Notes under the pieces: generated by a model
Databases searched by the model: none
The model's input: only the letters and a program-made list of their open reading frames with translations
What the model was told of the DNA's origin: nothing
Origin: Chlorocebus sabaeus
Taxonomy: Eukaryota; Chordata; Mammalia; Primates; Cercopithecidae
Length of the DNA: 64,000 bases
Direction of reading: 5' to 3'
Assembly (NCBI RefSeq): GCF_047675955.1
Contig: NC_132926.1
Coordinates: 19,264,826 to 19,328,825, forward strand
Shown here: positions 47,806 through 58,227 of the stretch, one piece after another
Layout: every line of letters begins with the position of its first letter
Position numbering within the stretch: the stretch's first letter is position 1
Made by a program: the position numbers and the translations under genes

Positions 47806-49284
47806 GTTATCATCGAGGGCACTCTACTTAACACGATGATTTGTTAATTAGCATTCACTGTCATAACTTCTATTTTGTTTATCCTGTGTCTGCAAAATAT
47901 ACTTTACTTACTGTCACCCGATTCTGAGAGGAAAATAATAAAGGTTGTATTATATTTTAGACCTATTGCTTCAAGCTATAGAGCAAACAGTCAAGTATTT
48001 TTCTCCTAGAAGATATAAAGATCCCAAAGTAAATAGTCTTGACTTTTAGGGTGAAGTGAAACCAAGAAAACACACATGAGAATAAGGGAATGAAGGTTTC
48101 ATATTATATAAGCAATGGCAACCACTCATCTATGAAGACAAGAAACTGAGGGGGCTGCATGTTATTATGAATAGGTGGCAAGTGTTGCACCAACAGGCAG
48201 CACCCTTGGGATCTAATCCCAACTACTTGTGTGCCTTCTAGAAAATTACTTAAGCACTGTGGATATGTTGCACAAATGTGAAAATTGGGGTTAGGTGGTT
48301 GCAAATATTTTTTTTTCTGCTCTGAAAATCAACTTTTGTGGTTTGTGAAACATGATAATTACATAAAGTTTATGCTTGCTTACCATCACCTGCTGACATT
48401 TTTCTTTTGTCTTTGAGGTTTTGAAAGTTTCATAAATTTGAAATGAGGCAATTTTGAGGCAACTTATTTAAGCACAGATTTTTCATATTTCTAAGTACAT
48501 TTCAGACAGGCAAAATTTTCACTTTTAAACATTTCTGTATCTGTTGCAAATATTTTTAGTCCCAGCAGACAACTCCCAAGCTATTTAAAGAAAAAGATTT
48601 TTACAGATTATTACTAAATTTGCAAGTTTATAGGATGCATATCAGTTTTAGAGCAAAGAAAACTAATTAGAATATAAGTTGGAAAAATAGCTGCATCTGC
48701 TCAATATCTGATTATTTTGAGGTTCAAAGCTGTACTTTTATTGCAATTAAACTGCTTTTGTGTTTTTCTTCATTTTAGTTTTAAAAGTCATAGGCTGGAA
48801 AACCTAGCCATTTTAACCAACTCCCATTGAAGTGATTAATTCGAGGTATAGCTTATTCTCATCCAAATTGAATTAATATAGTAGAAGAAATGGATCACTC
48901 TTTTTTGTCTGATTACTTTTAATTGGTTCCAGCTTAATAAGCAAACATTACTTTAATGAAGTTTCTGAGTTTATTATGGTGTGAAGCATGTTGGTGTGAG
49001 CTGGTGTGCTTTGGTTCCAGGATTAACTTGTCACTTTAGGGGATGGCTGCTTTATACTAGGACAACATTTTGTCTTTAAGGATGGAATATAAGTTTATTC
49101 ATTATCTAGGGTATAGGATGCATAGGGTAGAGGGCATTTTAACTTCTCTATCTGCTCTGTTAGAAAATGTGTTGTGATAGGCAAACATTGGAGAGAGAGA
49201 GAAAGACAGAAAGGTAAGGAAGTAAGGAATGGCTGCAAGAAGTAACATGTAGCAGTTCTTTTTCATCAGTGGTGTCATACATGG
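47806..49284. other. Non-coding unique A+T-rich sequence
   Basis: No gene or confidently named repeat. A short GA tract lies near 49190-49205. Confidence 0.5.
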
Positions 49285-49460
49285 GTAAAAGCATGGCCCT
49301 AGAGTTTAAGAAAACTTGGCTCTAGTGTCAAATGAGTCACCAGTTATACCTATTTTGTAGGACAAAACACCTTATCTCTCTGGGTCTCAGTTTCCTCACA
49401 GTGAGGGACTGACCCTGGTGATTTGACCTGCTCTGAGATTCCATGATCCTATTATGTTCA
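49285..49460 (+). repeat. MIR, sense
   Basis: Has agcatggccctagagtttaa, aaacttggctctagtgtcaa, caccttatctctctgggtct and cagtttcctcacagtgagg in MIR order. Confidence 0.8.
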
Positions 49461-49929
49461 ACTACTGTGAAAATTGACCACAGTTAATTCAGTCCTTAGT
49501 AGTTCATTTCAGGCTCATCTTTTTTAATGTTTTGGTGAGAAAAATAAGAAAGAGACTTGCTAGAAATTGACAGAGAGAGCGCCATTCAGGGAGACAATCT
49601 TATCCTTCAATAATACCAATTTTATCCACTTTAGGAAGGTCAGATTAATTTATCCTGCAACTCTTTGCTTGAGCCTTTTTTTTTTCCTCCCAGAAGTTCT
49701 ACCTCTCAGAATTTGCTAAAAAGTTTCTCTATTCTTTGAATTTTTTGTATATTGAGGGCAAGTGTTCATCTTTCTCATGTATATGTAAGTTTCTAGGGTA
49801 CTTAATTTCTTAATATTTAGAAGTACATATTCAATGAATGCTATTTTTCTTTTTATGAAAGCTCATAAATGTAAAAATATTTAATTTTCTTTTCTACATT
49901 ATTTGAATTCTTTTTAATTCTTGTGATGG
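49461..49929. other. Non-coding unique A+T-rich sequence
   Basis: No gene recognised. Confidence 0.45.
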
Positions 49930-50280
49930 ATATTTGATTTTAATACACTTTTAAATATAAAATAATTTTAGATTTATACAAAAGTTGTGCAGATAACCCA
50001 CACCTGATTTTACCTATTATTAATATCTTACATTAACATGATACACTTATTACAATTAATGAGCCAACACTGACACATTATTATCAACTGAAGTTCACAT
50101 TTTCCTCAGATTTTCTTAGTTTTTGCCTAATGTCTTTTTTTCTGTTCTGAGATCCTATCTATGATATCACATTTCACATAGCCCTGTTTCCTTAGGCTCC
50201 TCCTGGTTGGTACAGCTTCTCAGACTTTGCTTGATTTTGTTGACTTTGAAGATTTTGAAGGAGTTCTGTTCATGCATTTT

Positions 50281-50597
50281 TTTTTTGTTGTTTTTTTGTT
50301 TTTTTGTTTTTTTTTGAGGCAGAGTCTTGCTCTGTCGCCCAGGCTGGAATGCAGTGGCAAGATCCCGGCTCACTGCAAGCTCCGCCTCCCGGATTTACTC
50401 CATTCTCCTGCCTCAGCCTCCCGAGTAGCTGGGACTACAGGCGCCCGCCACCTCGCCCGGCTAGTTTTTTGTATTTTTTAGTAGAGACAGGGTTTCACTG
50501 TGTTAGCCAGGATGGTCTCGATCTCCTGACCTCGTGATCCGCCCGTCTCGGCCTCCCAAAGTGCTGGGATTACAGGCTTGAGCCACCGCGCCCGGCC
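50281..50597 (-). mobile_element. Young AluY of Old World monkey type, antisense
   Basis: Poly-T tail 50281-50313 with interspersed G, full-length body, head ending ccgcgcccggcc at 50597. Read in sense it has ggctcaagcctgtaatcc and ccgggcgaggtgg. Perfect 14-bp TSD tgttcatgcatttt at 50267-50280 and 50598-50611. Confidence 0.96.
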
Positions 50598-50619
50598 TGT
50601 TCATGCATTTTGTAGAACG

Positions 50620-51003
50620 TTATTGAGTGCCTGTGAGAGCTAGGTGCTGTGATGGATACATTGTGTGTTTATCAGTGGGGTCAGTCAGGAAACAGATACC
50701 ACCCTAACTATTTTGAGAAGAAAGGAATTTAATACAGGGGATTAGGTGCTTAGAAAACCACTGAATGTTCTCCAAGAGTGAAGGTCAGGAAAGGCTGTCG
50801 CGTGTTTTCTATTTGCCGTAGATTTTTAAAGGATCAGGAAATTGCTGCTTTTTCTCATGTTAAGAAAATTTATAAAATGTGGAGCATCAAGGAAGATGAC
50901 TCAAGGAGAGAAGGTCAAATGACTGCTTGTCACTGCCAGAGGAAGAGAAATATGCTTCGGCCATCTTCTGTCTTCCAAACTTGCCAAAATTGGTAGAATC
51001 TAA
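50620..51003 (+). repeat. 384-bp duplicated segment, copy 2 (inserted copy)
   Basis: Second copy of 46887-47270. It is bounded by 12-bp direct repeats attttgtagaac at 50607-50618 and 51003-51014. Removing it (and the adjacent Alu) restores a continuous ancient L1 sequence, so this is the derived copy. No poly-A or poly-T is present at either end, which separates it from ordinary L1-mediated insertions. Confidence 0.93.
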
Positions 51004-51900
51004 TTTTGTAGAACATTTTTCAGTAGTGATTTATGTTGCGATTTGCTTATGATTACACTGGTGTTATGGGAATTTGGGAGGGAGACCACAGAAGCAAAGT
51101 GTCATTATCATCATGTCATAGCAGGGGTACATACTAATCAACATACGCAACCACTGTTGATATTCACTTTGATTATCTGGCTAAAGTAGTGTTTGTCAGG
51201 TTTCTCCACTGTAGAGTTATGTTCCCCTCCTTGAGAATGGGGTATCTTTGTAAATGATTTGGAATTCTTCGGCATAAGAAACTTATTAGTTTTCTCTCAT
51301 CTATTTATTTAATTAGCTATTTATATTAGTATGGGTTAATGGATATTTATTTTATATTTTAGGTTATAATCAAATATAATTTTATTATTACTGTTCCTGC
51401 TTTGGCCATTAGGAGCTCTTGCAGTTAGCTCATGTGCCATTATTTTGTCATATACCTATCAACGTGGGTTCGTTTCTTTTTATTCTTGAGTAAAATAGGC
51501 TCAAGACTCATCTTGTACATTTACTGCCCCAGTCTTAGAATCAGATATTTTTCTAAAGATATTTGGTTCCTTTATTGGAGAAAGGTATTAGAAACCAAGA
51601 TCTGGCCTTTCAGTGTGGCTACTGGTGTGTCGTCTCTTGTAGGTAATTATAGTTGACAGAACAAGAAAATGTATATGTGTATGCTAAGCTGTGCATAAAC
51701 ACACACACACATGCACATCTCTAAACATTTCCATCAGCATCTATATTAAGCTAGACAGGAGTTCATACTGATGTTCCCAACTGTAAACATTACCACATGG
51801 ATTTTTCTTGTCTTGTCTCTTTGCTTGTCTGTTATCTACCACTCCAATAGTGAGAAATCTTACTCTCATCATCCATCATCCATTTACTTTATTGTAAAAT

Positions 51901-52189
51901 TACAATATACATGTGTAGTTTTTAAATAACTGTTAACTATATCCCCAGGGAAAATACCTTTATCAAGGAGAGTATAATGCTTATGTTAAGTTTCCTTTGC
52001 ATTTAGTCTTACAGTATTTACTCCTTTCCAAAGTTACTTAGATGAGCACACTCTTCAGCAAAATTATTCCATGCATTTTTTCATGCATTTTTAATAGTTA
52101 TGTTCTTTTGTCATGGTCTGCATTCCGTATTTGAATGTTTCCTTGTGAATGCCAACTTAATGTCTTTGGATATTCTGTTTTCTTTCTTT
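51901..52189. other. Non-coding unique sequence
   Basis: Nothing recognised. Confidence 0.4.
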
Positions 52190-52820
52190 CAGTTACTTCT
52201 CATCCCTTTCTTTCTTCCCACCTTCCCATGAATGTATCTGCTAGCACGCCATTTCTTGCATTGCATTATGATTATTTGTTTACATATCTATCTTATTCTC
52301 TACTGATATAGTTTGGATTTTTGTCCCCACCCAAATCTCATCTTGAATTGTAATTCCTAATGCTGGAGATGGGGCCTGGTGGGAGGTGTTTGGATCCTGG
52401 AGGCAGATCCCTTATGGCTTGATACTGTCTTCATGATAGTGAGTTCTTGCAAGAACTCATCATTTAAAAGTGTGTGGCTCCTCCTGCTCACTCTTTCTCT
52501 CTCTTGCTCCTGCTTTCACCATATGAAGTTCCTGTTTCTGCCTCGCCTTTTACCATGAATAAAAGCTTCCTGAGGCCTCCTCAGAAGCAGGTGCTGGTTG
52601 GCATTATGTTTCCTGTACAGCCTGCAGAACTGTAAGCCACATAAACCTTTTTCTTGTGTATTACCTAGTTTCAGGTATTTCTTTATAGCAATGCAAGAAT
52701 GGCCTAATACCACCCACTACACAGTATACTCTTCCTGAGCTGAAATTATCTTCTCCCTAGTGCCTAGTGTGACATTTGTGATACAGTAAGTGCCAATTAA
52801 ATGTTTGTATCAATGAGTCT
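52190..52820 (+). repeat. L2 3' end, sense, split by an LTR
   Basis: Left part ends ttacatatctatcttattct near 52300; right part resumes at 52713 with cagtatactcttcctgagct and ends with agtgccaattaaatgtttgt. Together they form an L2 3' end interrupted at 52304-52712. Confidence 0.75.
52304..52712 (+). mobile_element. Solo LTR of a MaLR element (MST/THE1-like)
   Basis: Starts tgatatagtttggatttttg and cccacccaaatctcatcttg, then ttgaattgtaattcc, the hallmark of MaLR LTRs, and ends aagaatggcctaatacca. It has a central tctttctctctcttgctcct block and an AATAAA near 52557-52562. No internal retroviral sequence adjoins it, so it is a solo LTR left by recombination. TSD is weak (tctac against actac). 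Confidence 0.85.
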
Positions 52821-52949
52821 TTGAGTCTTAGGTGAACAGAGTAACATTGTCATATACCAGGCTTACATAGTTGGGTTGCCTTCAAATAGAAAGTTAAGCT
52901 GCTTTTTAGGTGTTTACCTGTAAAATGTGACCTTATGCAGTGTAATATC
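52821..52949. other. Short non-coding spacer
   Basis: Nothing recognised. Confidence 0.4.
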
Positions 52950-53175
52950 CGAGAGTGGAGTCTCTGTCATCAATACGTCTAGCAGTGGATCCTGGATCCA
53001 CCATTTACAAGTTATGTGACCTTGGAAAGAGAACTTAACTTCTTTATCCCCCAGTAAAACCTAAGTAATAATAAAATCACCTCACAGCATTATCCTGAGT
53101 TGAATGAGAAAATACTCATAAAAGCATTTGACACAAGGCCTAGCACATATGGCTTTAAAAAGGCAAACATTATTA
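52950..53175 (+). repeat. MIR, sense
   Basis: Has agttatgtgaccttggaaag, agaacttaacttctttatcc, cacctcacagcattatcctg, gcacatatggctttaaa and a final attattattattg, in MIR order. Confidence 0.82.
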
Positions 53176-54202
53176 TTATTGAATTACTTTCATATAATGT
53201 TATCCTTAAGAGGCATATCTACATTATTCTTTCTCCTTTTCCATTTCCTTTGATAGAATAATTTAATCTAAGTACTATTCCCTTATTTCTACAGATTTGA
53301 TTATTTTCCTCCTAATATTTGTGTGTGTGCATGTCCTTTTCCTGAGCAGTGAGTAGAATAATTATTTCTCAGAACATACTCCCTAGTTTGGCTTCTGGCT
53401 TGAGAGGTAATTATTTTGGCATTATCTTCCACTGCCCTCCATTTGCCATCTGTTGGCAACATCATTGAAATCATCTGAGTCTTCTGTAGTCTGGCAGTAT
53501 TTTATCTTTTTATTGGCTCTACCTCCAACTTAAGTTTTATCTCCAAAATGCGGAATGTGGCTAATTTCTGAAGTAGGCCTGAATATTTTGGGGTTTTGTA
53601 GGACATCTGTAGTTTGCAATTTGGAAAGGTACCTGTCTTCCTTCCCAAAACCCTATTAAATATGAGAGAAAAGAATAACTTGAAAGTAAAAAGTGGCTGA
53701 ATTTAGTGTTAATTTTTATTTGTGCTATCATTTTATTAACTCAGAACTATCCAAAAAAATGACCCGATTTTGTAATTTCTACACTACAAGTGGAAATTAC
53801 CTTTTAACACGGAGACATTTTTAAAGCAAATCCATGCCTTACAATACTTCAACACTGTCTAGTTCTGGATCCTGTCAATTTCCCCATAGGTCTTCCAACT
53901 GCTTGATGTTCTTTTAAAATGCCATTTTCAAGGACTGTTCAACAGGCTGGGTTTGCATCCCCAGAATCACTGCCTTTCATGTCATATGAAGGATATTCTC
54001 ACTCTGTCACATCCTTCTTTTCCTGTTCACATTTGTTATTTATCTTGCATCTGGATCTGTGCCAAAGCCACCTGTAAATCTTAACAGAGTGCCTCTTAGC
54101 CTCTGAATTCCCTTTATCTGTCATGGAAGCATATTCTTGAAAGAACTCCAGGAGGGTAGTTATAATGAGTGATCCTCTCATTTTCCCCATTCTTTCTTTC
54201 AG
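53176..54202. other. Non-coding unique sequence
   Basis: No gene. A+T-rich up to about 54150, then more balanced. Confidence 0.45.
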
Positions 54203-54304
54203 ACTTGCCAAAGAAGCTGCTTATTTCACAGAAGGACGGTGCTGGATGAAAGATGCTTCCTTGAAACTGAGAGACTGCAGCCTTAGACAGGTCTCTTTGA
54301 AGAG
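54203..54304 (+). other. Exon-like segment (hypothetical)
   Basis: Preceded by a strong polypyrimidine tract and AG (tttccccattctttctttcag, split as tctttctttcag at 54191-54202) and followed by agag|gtattt, a possible donor. The 102-base interval is a multiple of three and open in one frame as part of a 62-codon reading frame (LAKEAAYFTEGRCWMKDASL and a further 14 residues). An alternative donor at 54291 would give 88 bases. I recognise no protein family. It may be a decoy exon, a non-coding RNA exon or chance. Confidence 0.15.
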
Positions 54305-54684
54305 GTATTTGATTTGCATTTTAATTGTTGGAGCTAAAAATCTGTGGACATGAACTATTGAAAATACTAGCTCAAAACTTTAGTTATCTGCATTGTTTCT
54401 GTTTGCATTCTGTACAGTCTGTCACTTAGGAATATACTGAAATAAATTAAATATGCATGTTTGGATACACATTAGAATTTCACATTTACTTGATAAAAGC
54501 TGCAACTATCCCTTAGACAAAAAGTACATACATAAATAACAAAAAGAATGATAATGTCTAGAGTTGGTAAAAGTGTGGGAAGTAGTTACAATCATTCTTA
54601 CATCTTGCAGAAAAATATTGATTGCAGCAACATTTTGGGGAAATTAATCTGGCAGCATCTATCCTAGCTTTGAGTCTCTCATAT
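54305..54684. other. Non-coding unique sequence
   Basis: Nothing recognised. Confidence 0.4.
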
Positions 54685-55435
54685 TCCTTTATCAATTCAT
54701 TTAATAAAAATCAAGTGAGCATTTACTATGTGCCAGGCACAATTTTAGTTACTGGGGATATGGCAGTGGTAAAAGTAAGTCCTTACCCCTGTGAGTGGTA
54801 CTCTTATTTGGAGTAGGACTGGAAACAGAAAATAAACAAATAAACAAGTAAATCCAAAGTATGTCAAATGTAATTAATGCTTTGAACAAAATAAGGTGAG
54901 GTAGGAGGAGAAGAGCTACTTCTTTTGGGGAGGTATGTTACTGGTTTTATTTAGCATTTAGCATGTTCTGGAAGGGCGCCGCTAAGAAGGTAACACTTGA
55001 GTGGAGGAGACCTGAAGAATGTGAGAGAGTGGGGTGTGCAGAGACCTACGCAAAGAGAGCTCCAAGTAGAGGGAACAAGCAAATGCAAGAAATTCCAATG
55101 TGAAGGCTTGCATTGTGTTGGATTCAGGGAATAGTGTTGAGGCCAGTGTGTCTGGAGTGAAGGAACTGTGGTGGGGAGTGGTAGGAGATGGGGTCAAAAT
55201 GATACCGAGGATGAAGATGAGCAATTCACAAAGAGACACAGGTCATCGAAGGACTTTGTCTTTTGCTCTAAGAGAACTGACAGACCACTGATAGATTGGG
55301 GCAGAAGACTGACAGAGTCTAAGTTACAATGTTTATGTACATGATAAAAGAGCAAGTACAGAACAGGCACACTAGTTAGACGATTGCAGCAATCTGGAGG
55401 CTATTGCTTTTAATTTCTGTGTAAATAAACACATC
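54685..55435 (-). repeat. L2, antisense, long copy
   Basis: Plus strand has gagcatttactatgtgccag, gcacaattttagttactggg, gatatggcagtggtaaaagt, then gaagggcgccgctaagaagg, tagagggaacaagcaaatgc, gtgtctggagtgaaggaact and gattgcagcaatctggaggc, the full antisense order of the L2 3' region. Open frames on both strands here are shadows of this repeat. Confidence 0.85.
54898..54980. repeat. Dispersed duplication, copy A
   Basis: Closely matches 56604-56674 (shared agaagagctactt, ggggaggtatgttactggtt, tagcatgtt) with a few small gaps. Lies within the L2. Confidence 0.75.
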
Positions 55436-55584
55436 AGAACATAAGGCTCTGTGTGCAGGGGTGTTTGTTGCAGCACTGTCTTATGTCACCTAATTACAGA
55501 AAACACTGAATGCATACTATATCCATATGGGACTGGTTGGATAAATACTGCTACATCCATACAATGGAATAGCATATATGTATT
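55436..55584. other. L1-like or unique spacer
   Basis: gtttgttgcagcactgtctt and catacaatggaatagcat resemble L1 ORF2 end sequence, perhaps a short remnant. No gene. Confidence 0.4.
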
Positions 55585-55599
55585 AAAAGAGTGAGTTAG

Positions 55600-55911
55600 G
55601 ACTGGGTGTGGTGGCTCAGATCTGTAATCCCAGCACTTTCGCAAGCCTAGGCAAGAGGATTGCTTGAGGCCAGGAGTTCAAGAGCAACCTGGGGAGCATA
55701 ATAAGACTCCATCTACAAAAACGCCTCAAATATTAAAAACTTAGGTGGGCATCGTGGTGTGCACCTGTAATTCCAACTACTCAAGAGGCTGAAGTGGAAG
55801 GATTGTTTGAGCCCAGGATTTTGAGGCTGCAAGGAGCTATGATCACATCACTGTACTCCAACCTGGGCAACAGGGTGAAACCTGTCTCTTAAAAAAAAAG
55901 AATGAAAAAGA
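55600..55911 (+). mobile_element. AluJ-like, sense
   Basis: Old, diverged Alu with gaggattgcttgaggccagg and gctatgatcacatcactgta, AluJ-type features. Perfect 15-bp TSD aaaagagtgagttag at 55585-55599 and 55912-55926. Confidence 0.94.
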
Positions 55912-55926
55912 AAAAGAGTGAGTTAG

Positions 55927-56504
55927 AATTTTGATCTACTTGGTTTGTTGTCAAAGCTTGTGCTTTTCTGTGGTTTAACTCCTACATTACATAACTTCAA
56001 GTCAAATGGTTGTTTTGTTAATGAAAAAGGCCATGGGTCTTTGAAGGCTAGAAACCTGTTAACATTTATTTTCATACTCAGACAATTCATGATCTAGCAT
56101 AATTGTTAGCGTGTAAGACTCACTCAACACTTAATTATTGAATAAATTGAATGGGAATCATAACTACATATCCTGTAATTTTTATATTTACCATAGAAAT
56201 TACATATACTAACACTGAGGAAAAATTTTCATAATTTACTTCTTTTTTCAAATGCAAATCTCCCTTGTGAGTAAGATTATAGAATAGCACAAACATGCAG
56301 AATGTCTTTGTGTGTAAATTAGTGAGCGTCATTTGAAGAAGAGCTATAACTTACTATTTGGGATCTCTGTATATACTTTGCAAGGGAAATCACATCTGAA
56401 TGTTCTTTATTGTATCATGTGCAGAACTCTGAATTCTGAATGAAATTTAGGTTCAGGCAGTTAAGTCCAAAAAAGTTTGTTCTTTATGTGGATTTATCTA
56501 CTTC
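55927..56504. other. Non-coding unique sequence
   Basis: No gene or repeat recognised. Confidence 0.45.
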
Positions 56505-56575
56505 AACTTTTATTTTAAATTCAGGGGTTATATGTGCAGGTTTGTTACAAGGGTACATTGCGTGCTGCTAAGGTT
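56505..56575 (-). mobile_element. Very short LINE-1 3' tip, antisense
   Basis: caacttttattttaaattca, ggggttatatgtgcaggttt and gttacaagggtacattgc: the last ~70 bases of L1 in antisense. An extremely 5'-truncated insertion. Confidence 0.85.
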
Positions 56576-56580
56576 TGGGT

Positions 56581-56605
56581 TCTTTACATTTAAAGAATGT
56601 AAAGA
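56581..56605. repeat. Perfect short palindrome
   Basis: tctttacatt, a 5-base loop taaag, then aatgtaaaga: ten perfectly paired bases. It lies between the L1 tip and duplication copy B. It is A+T-rich and has no T-run, so not a terminator in the bacterial sense. Confidence 0.85.
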
Positions 56606-56674
56606 GGTAGGAGAAGAGCTACTTTTTTGGGGAGGTATGTTACTGGTTGTATGTAGCATGTTCAGTAAGGGCCC
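56604..56674. repeat. Dispersed duplication, copy B
   Basis: Partner of 54898-54980, about 1.7 kb away in the same orientation. Similarity seems to fade right after gggcc. Confidence 0.75.
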
Positions 56675-56761
56675 CTTCCCGTACATTTGAAGAATATAAG
56701 GAACTTTGGGTAGGACTAGCTTGACCTCTCATTTTGATACATTTTTTTAAAAGACAAATAT

Positions 56762-57054
56762 CTGTCCAGACATGGTGGCTCATGCCTGTAATCCCAACAT
56801 TTTGGGAGGCTGAGGCCAGTGGATTGCCAGAGGTCAGGAGTTCGAGACCAGGGTGGCCAACATGTTGAAACCCCATCTCTACTAAAAATACAAAAATTAG
56901 TTGGGTGTGGTGGCAGGCGCCTGTAATCCCAGCTACTTGGTAGGCTGAGGCAGGAGAATCACTTGAACCCAGGAGGTAGATGTTGCAGTGGGCCGAGATC
57001 ATGCCATTGCACTCCAGCCTGGGTGACAAGAGTGAAATGCCATTTCAAAAACAA
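56762..57054 (+). mobile_element. AluS-like, sense
   Basis: Full-length Alu with a degenerate head (tctgtccagacatggtggct). Perfect 13-bp TSD aaaagacaaatat at 56749-56761 and 57055-57067. The antisense open frame of 129 codons here is Alu-derived and not a gene. Confidence 0.94.
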
Positions 57055-57067
57055 AAAAGACAAATAT

Positions 57068-57439
57068 ATTTGTTTTCCTAATAGTTAATTATTTACACTC
57101 TTCATTTTTCGGGTATCTAAAGCTTTGATTCTCACTGCAGTGAACATTTAAGATAATTTTTCAGTAGGATTTACTTGCCCAATACCTCCTTTACAAGCTT
57201 CCTTGAAGTAATATTATCCTAATGTTGCTCTTGAGTTGTTTTAAGCCCTCAATATATAAACAAAACATTGAAAATATTCTTTTATCCTAAAGACTATGCA
57301 TATAGAGATATTTCAAGTGATATTAAGCATAAGTAGAAAAATGTACATAGAAGAATGTTATTATCCATGATCTTATCAGCTGATTATATCCATAAAACAT
57401 TTTGTTGAATAATCTTCCATGCTATCATTAATTCATTCA
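57068..57439. other. Non-coding A+T-rich sequence
   Basis: No gene recognised. Confidence 0.45.
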
Positions 57440-57600
57440 TTGGCTCATTTATTTAGTCCTTCAGTTTGTTTAATAACTGCTTTCCTACCTTGTGCCAGAT
57501 ACTGGGTGTTGGGAATATATTAGTGAAATAAGGCTATGAGGTCTTCGACCTCAAGGAGTAAATAATACAGGAGGAGAATCAGACAATAAAGATGTATTTA
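57440..57600 (-). repeat. L2 3' end, antisense
   Basis: Plus strand has gctcatttatttagtccttc, ccttgtgccagatactgggt, gttgggaatatattagtgaa and ctcaaggagtaaataata. Confidence 0.7.
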
Positions 57601-57605
57601 TGTGT

Positions 57606-58224
57606 TGTAGGAAGTCAGGGACCCCAAACAGAGGGACCAGCTGAAGCCATAGCAGAAGAACATAACTTGTGAAGATTTCATGGACATTTATTATTTCCCC
57701 AAATTAATACTTTTGTAATTTCTTATGCCTATCTTTACTGCAATCTCTGAACATAAATTGTGAAGATTTCATGGACACTTATCATTTCCCCAATCAATAC
57801 CCTTGTGATTTCCTATGCCTGTCTTTACTTTAATCTCTTAATCCCATCATCTTCCTAAGCTGAGGAGGATGTATGTCACCTCAGGACCCTGTGATGATTG
57901 CGTTAACTGCACAAATTGTTTGTAGAACAAATTGTTTGTAGAGCATGTGTGTTTGAACAATATGAAATCTAGGCACCTTGAAAAAAGAACAGGATAACAG
58001 CAATGTTCAGGTAACAAGAGAGATAACCTTAAACTCTGACTACTGGTGAGCCGGGTGGAACAGAGCCATGTTTCTATTCTTTCAAAAGCAAATAGGAGAA
58101 ATATCGCTGAATTCTTTTTCTCAGCAAGGAACATCCCTGGGAAAGAGAATGGCCCCTGCAGGTAGGCCTCTGAAATGGCCCCTTTGGGGGTGGCTGTGTT
58201 TTACGGTCGAAGGCAAAGGGATAA
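57606..58224 (+). mobile_element. Endogenous retrovirus LTR, 3'-truncated
   Basis: Starts tgtaggaagtcagggacccc and carries two 91/90-bp internal units (57660-57750 and 57751-57840, gtgaagatttcatggaca in each) and a perfect 16-bp tandem duplication (57911-57942). The middle gaacaggataacagcaatgt and cttctttttctcagcaagga-like segments fit a primate ERV LTR, perhaps ERV2 class; the subfamily is uncertain. The R-U5 end is missing: the sequence switches to antisense L1 at about 58225. No viral genes are present. Confidence 0.65.
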
Positions 58225-58227
58225 ACT

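Larger units (their letters stand above)
49930..51900. mobile_element. Ancient L1M-type 3' region, interrupted by two insertions
   Basis: Recognisable pieces are caaaagttgtgcagataacc, tctttttttctgttctgaga, gcttctcagactttgcttg before the insertions and gtttctccactgtagagtta, tcatcttgtacatttactgc, ggagaaaggtattagaaacc after them, in the order of an old L1 3' region. It is interrupted at 50281-50597 (Alu) and 50619-51002 (duplicated segment). Which strand is sense I could not settle. Confidence 0.7.

Noticed and set aside
54982..55239. 85-codon open frame, minus strand, proline/serine-rich
   Set aside because: Lies in the antisense L2; a shadow of the repeat.
56640..57029. 129-codon open frame on the minus strand, the longest in the window
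   Set aside because: It is an Alu read in antisense; such frames are common and do not indicate a gene.
57606..58224. Possible complete ERV with internal genes
   Set aside because: Only an LTR portion is present; the sequence changes directly to antisense L1 and no gag, pol or env similarity is visible nearby.
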